Origin: JBBDWZ01 sp050732575
GTDB taxonomy: Bacteria > Gemmatimonadota > Gemmatimonadetes > Longimicrobiales > RSA9
Direction: 5' to 3'
NCBI GenBank assembly: GCA_050732575.1
Contig: JBOHRF010000335.1
Location: 1 to 5,859, forward strand
DNA length: 5,859 nt
In this document: piece by piece, positions 5,607 to 5,859 of the stretch
How positions within the stretch are numbered: the stretch's first letter is position 1
How the letters are laid out: each line of letters starts with the position of its first letter
Notes under the pieces: generated by a model
Database searches by the model: none
Told to the model about the DNA's origin: nothing
The model's input: the letters and a program-made list of their open reading frames with translations, nothing else
Program-made: the position numbers and the translations under genes

Positions 5607-5630
5607 GGATGAACCGGTTCATCCAATTTT
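5607..5630 (+). terminator. Palindrome with short T tail after hemH, likely terminator
   Basis: GGATGAACCGGTTCATCC (5607-5624) is a perfect 18-bp palindrome. As RNA it can fold as a 7-bp stem with a CCGG loop. It starts 6 nt after the hemH stop and is followed on the plus strand by AATTTT. On the minus strand the convergent gene ends at 5635 and meets the same palindrome, followed there by AGGGTTTC, a weaker tail. It could thus stop both transcripts, more strongly the heme one. The stem is not GC-rich at its base, so strength is uncertain; a protein-binding dyad is the alternative. Confidence 0.6.
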
Positions 5631-5634
5631 CGAT

Positions 5635-5859
5635 TCAGCTGACTCTGATCTGTTCCATCAGGTTCTTTTGCAGGCGATCCGTGTCGAGCGCGAGCAGCAT
5701 CTCGCGCAGTTCCTGGTCTTCTGCCACCTGAAGTCCCAGCCGTGTGTAGAGGCCGGCCACCAGTTGCAGTGACTTGGTGACTTCGGCCTCCATGCGCAGA
5801 TTTACCTGCAGCATGAGCTCTTCACGCAGTTCCGCCACGGTGGCCGCGCGACCCTGTCC
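5635..5859 (-). CDS. C-terminal part of a probable DUF1003-type protein, cut by the window edge
   Basis: The minus-strand frame is open from the right edge to a stop at 5635-5637, about 74 codons, so the 5' part lies outside the window. The GTG at 5838 is probably internal, because the frame continues upstream (GQGRAT before VAELREEL). The visible part is one long charged helix-rich region: ELREELMLQVNLRMEAEVTK, LQLVAGLYTRLGLQV and a final stretch ending LMEQIRVS. The pattern of a DLQVNLRAE-like helix followed by a predicted short helix pair resembles the cytoplasmic tail of DUF1003 membrane proteins, whose two membrane segments would be in the missing part. That is pattern memory, not a search result. 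It is convergent with hemH, and the two stops are 34 bp apart. Confidence 0.6.
   Translation of the reverse strand, partial: GQGRAATVAELREELMLQVNLRMEAEVTKSLQLVAGLYTRLGLQVAEDQELREMLLALDTDRLQKNLMEQIRVS

Overview
The window looks like a chromosomal piece of a GC-rich bacterium, most likely a member of Gemmatimonadota. That placement is an inference. It rests on the wording of the truncated Ser/Thr kinase (its MDVSEQLKTALADRY start and GSGGMA loop), on a lipoprotein of the 6-bladed beta-propeller type with an RGAGPGEF motif, and on the general style of the heme genes. No rRNA or tRNA gene is present to confirm it.

The left half (about 1-3010) is accessory and partly decayed. It opens with an array of 9-bp tandem repeats that runs off the window edge and leads into a 14-bp core, CGGAGTATTGATGT. 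A frameshifted IS110-family transposase remnant follows. On the minus strand comes a probable two-gene unit: a small secreted Cys/His-rich peptide (2086->1865), an intercistronic hairpin, and a beta-propeller lipoprotein (1754->669). Upstream of it, also on minus, a Ser/Thr kinase gene breaks off just after its HRDLKPE motif and is joined to the out-of-frame tail of an unrelated gene, possibly YciI-like. At 2891-3009 a second, better preserved copy of the repeat element appears: a roughly 33-bp imperfect inverted repeat built from near-identical 9-10 bp units, with the same 14-bp core inside.

The right half (about 3003-5859) is ordinary and conserved. A bacilliredoxin-family gene (minus) is divergent from a tight hemE-hemH pair (plus, ATGA overlap). 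These encode uroporphyrinogen decarboxylase and ferrochelatase, which act in tetrapyrrole synthesis; the enzymes between them in the pathway must be encoded elsewhere. An 18-bp perfect palindrome with a short T tail follows hemH. It separates the pair from a convergent gene fragment, probably the C-terminus of a DUF1003-type protein, that runs off the right edge.

The most unusual items are the two copies of the tandem/inverted repeat element, one of which supplies the stop codon of the bacilliredoxin gene, and the small secreted peptide paired with a propeller lipoprotein.
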